In this document: positions 63,695-64,000 of the stretch, piece after piece | Numbering within the stretch: position 1 is the first letter of the stretch | Layout: every line of letters begins with the position of its first letter | Assembly: GCA_964030475.1 (NCBI GenBank) | Contig: CAXIPT010000004.1 | Coordinates: forward strand, 2,121,327-2,185,326 | Origin: Tethya wilhelma | Lineage: Eukaryota; Porifera; Demospongiae; Tethyida; Tethyidae | DNA length: 64,000 nt | Reading direction: 5' to 3' | Program-made: the position numbers and the translations under genes | The notes under the pieces: model-generated | Database searches by the model: none | Told to the model about the DNA's origin: nothing | Seen by the model: only the letters and a program-made list of their open reading frames with translations

Positions 63695-64000
63695 CTACTT
63701 AGGTTTAAAACTGGCTATTCTAATATGAACGTTGCCATCAGCATCAGTGTATCGTAGCTGACACTCTTCAATAGCAACAAACGTCAAACTCCCATTCCCA
63801 TATCGACTTCTCTCTCCCTTTGTCACTCTGGAATACCAGTCAGGGTTGTCAAGTTTAATGGCTTTAGTGAGATATTCATTGGATCCATCTTGTCTCATCA
63901 GGTGGATGGTTACTTCTCCTTTCAGTGGCCACTTCAGTTCATTGTCAAATTCACCTCTCATCAGATGAACATTCATCGACAGAAAAGCTGATGCTTTATG
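63695..64000 (-). CDS. TRAF-like protein, C-terminal part, runs off the window
   Basis: Open to the window edge. It encodes the second half of a TRAF-C/MATH domain (RGEFDNELKWPLKGEVTIHL, QDGSNEYLTKAIKLDNPDWY, ending HIRIASFKPK). It is nearly identical at protein and DNA level to the end of the gene at 61043, so it is a recent duplicate. The array therefore continues beyond 64000. Confidence 0.88.
   Translation of the reverse strand, partial: HKASAFLSMNVHLMRGEFDNELKWPLKGEVTIHLMRQDGSNEYLTKAIKLDNPDWYSRVTKGERSRYGNGSLTFVAIEECQLRYTDADGNVHIRIASFKPK

Overview
The window is eukaryotic and metazoan. It is AT-rich, has spliced genes with GT/AG introns, non-LTR retrotransposon tails, foldback elements and microsatellites, and it carries a large TRAF family plus GTPase and death-domain genes. 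The best guess is a marine invertebrate, most likely a demosponge such as Amphimedon. That is inference from gene content; no species marker was tested.

Layout. At 0-10 kb there is a single-exon three-repeat (beta-trefoil-like) protein (1535-2029, -), a satellite block present twice (2208-3743 and 4477-6180) around single-N contig joins, a nested pair of inverted-repeat elements (6332-7605), and a four-exon gene for a small secreted Cys-rich protein (7820-9100, -). At 10-12.2 kb there are hairpin repeats, a (CCCTAG)n tract inside an inverted repeat, and two exons of an eIF2D-like gene (+). From 12.6 kb to the right edge lies a tandem array of TRAF-like genes, all on the minus strand and nearly all single-exon: about 12 look intact, several are frameshifted, truncated or retrotransposon-interrupted, and about 10 more are small relics. 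The array is interrupted at 48.7-54.5 kb by a 968-bp foldback element, an orphan death-domain exon, and a nine-exon gene joining a Roc/COR-like GTPase to a C-terminal death domain.

The TRAF-like proteins share one plan: an N-terminal RING-like domain in which the usual His is Lys, Gln or Glu, TRAF-type zinc fingers, a coiled coil, and a C-terminal TRAF-C/MATH domain. The number of 28-residue fingers is 0, 1 or 4. Finger number does not follow C-terminal similarity, so modules appear to be reshuffled by recombination or gene conversion. The RING and finger DNA is almost uniform between copies, while the coiled coil and MATH face diverge.

Two features link the array. A TCATGTGAT E-box (M-box-like) lies about 12-65 bp upstream of most start codons, often with a GATA-type site 24-36 bp further out. 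Decayed copies of one eIF2D exon lie 450-750 bp beyond the 3' end of several TRAF genes, which marks the ancestral duplication unit.

Together, TRAF-like ligases/adaptors and a GTPase-death-domain protein suggest a cytoplasmic innate-immune or cell-death signalling cluster under birth-and-death evolution. This role is inferred from domain families; nothing here shows it directly.
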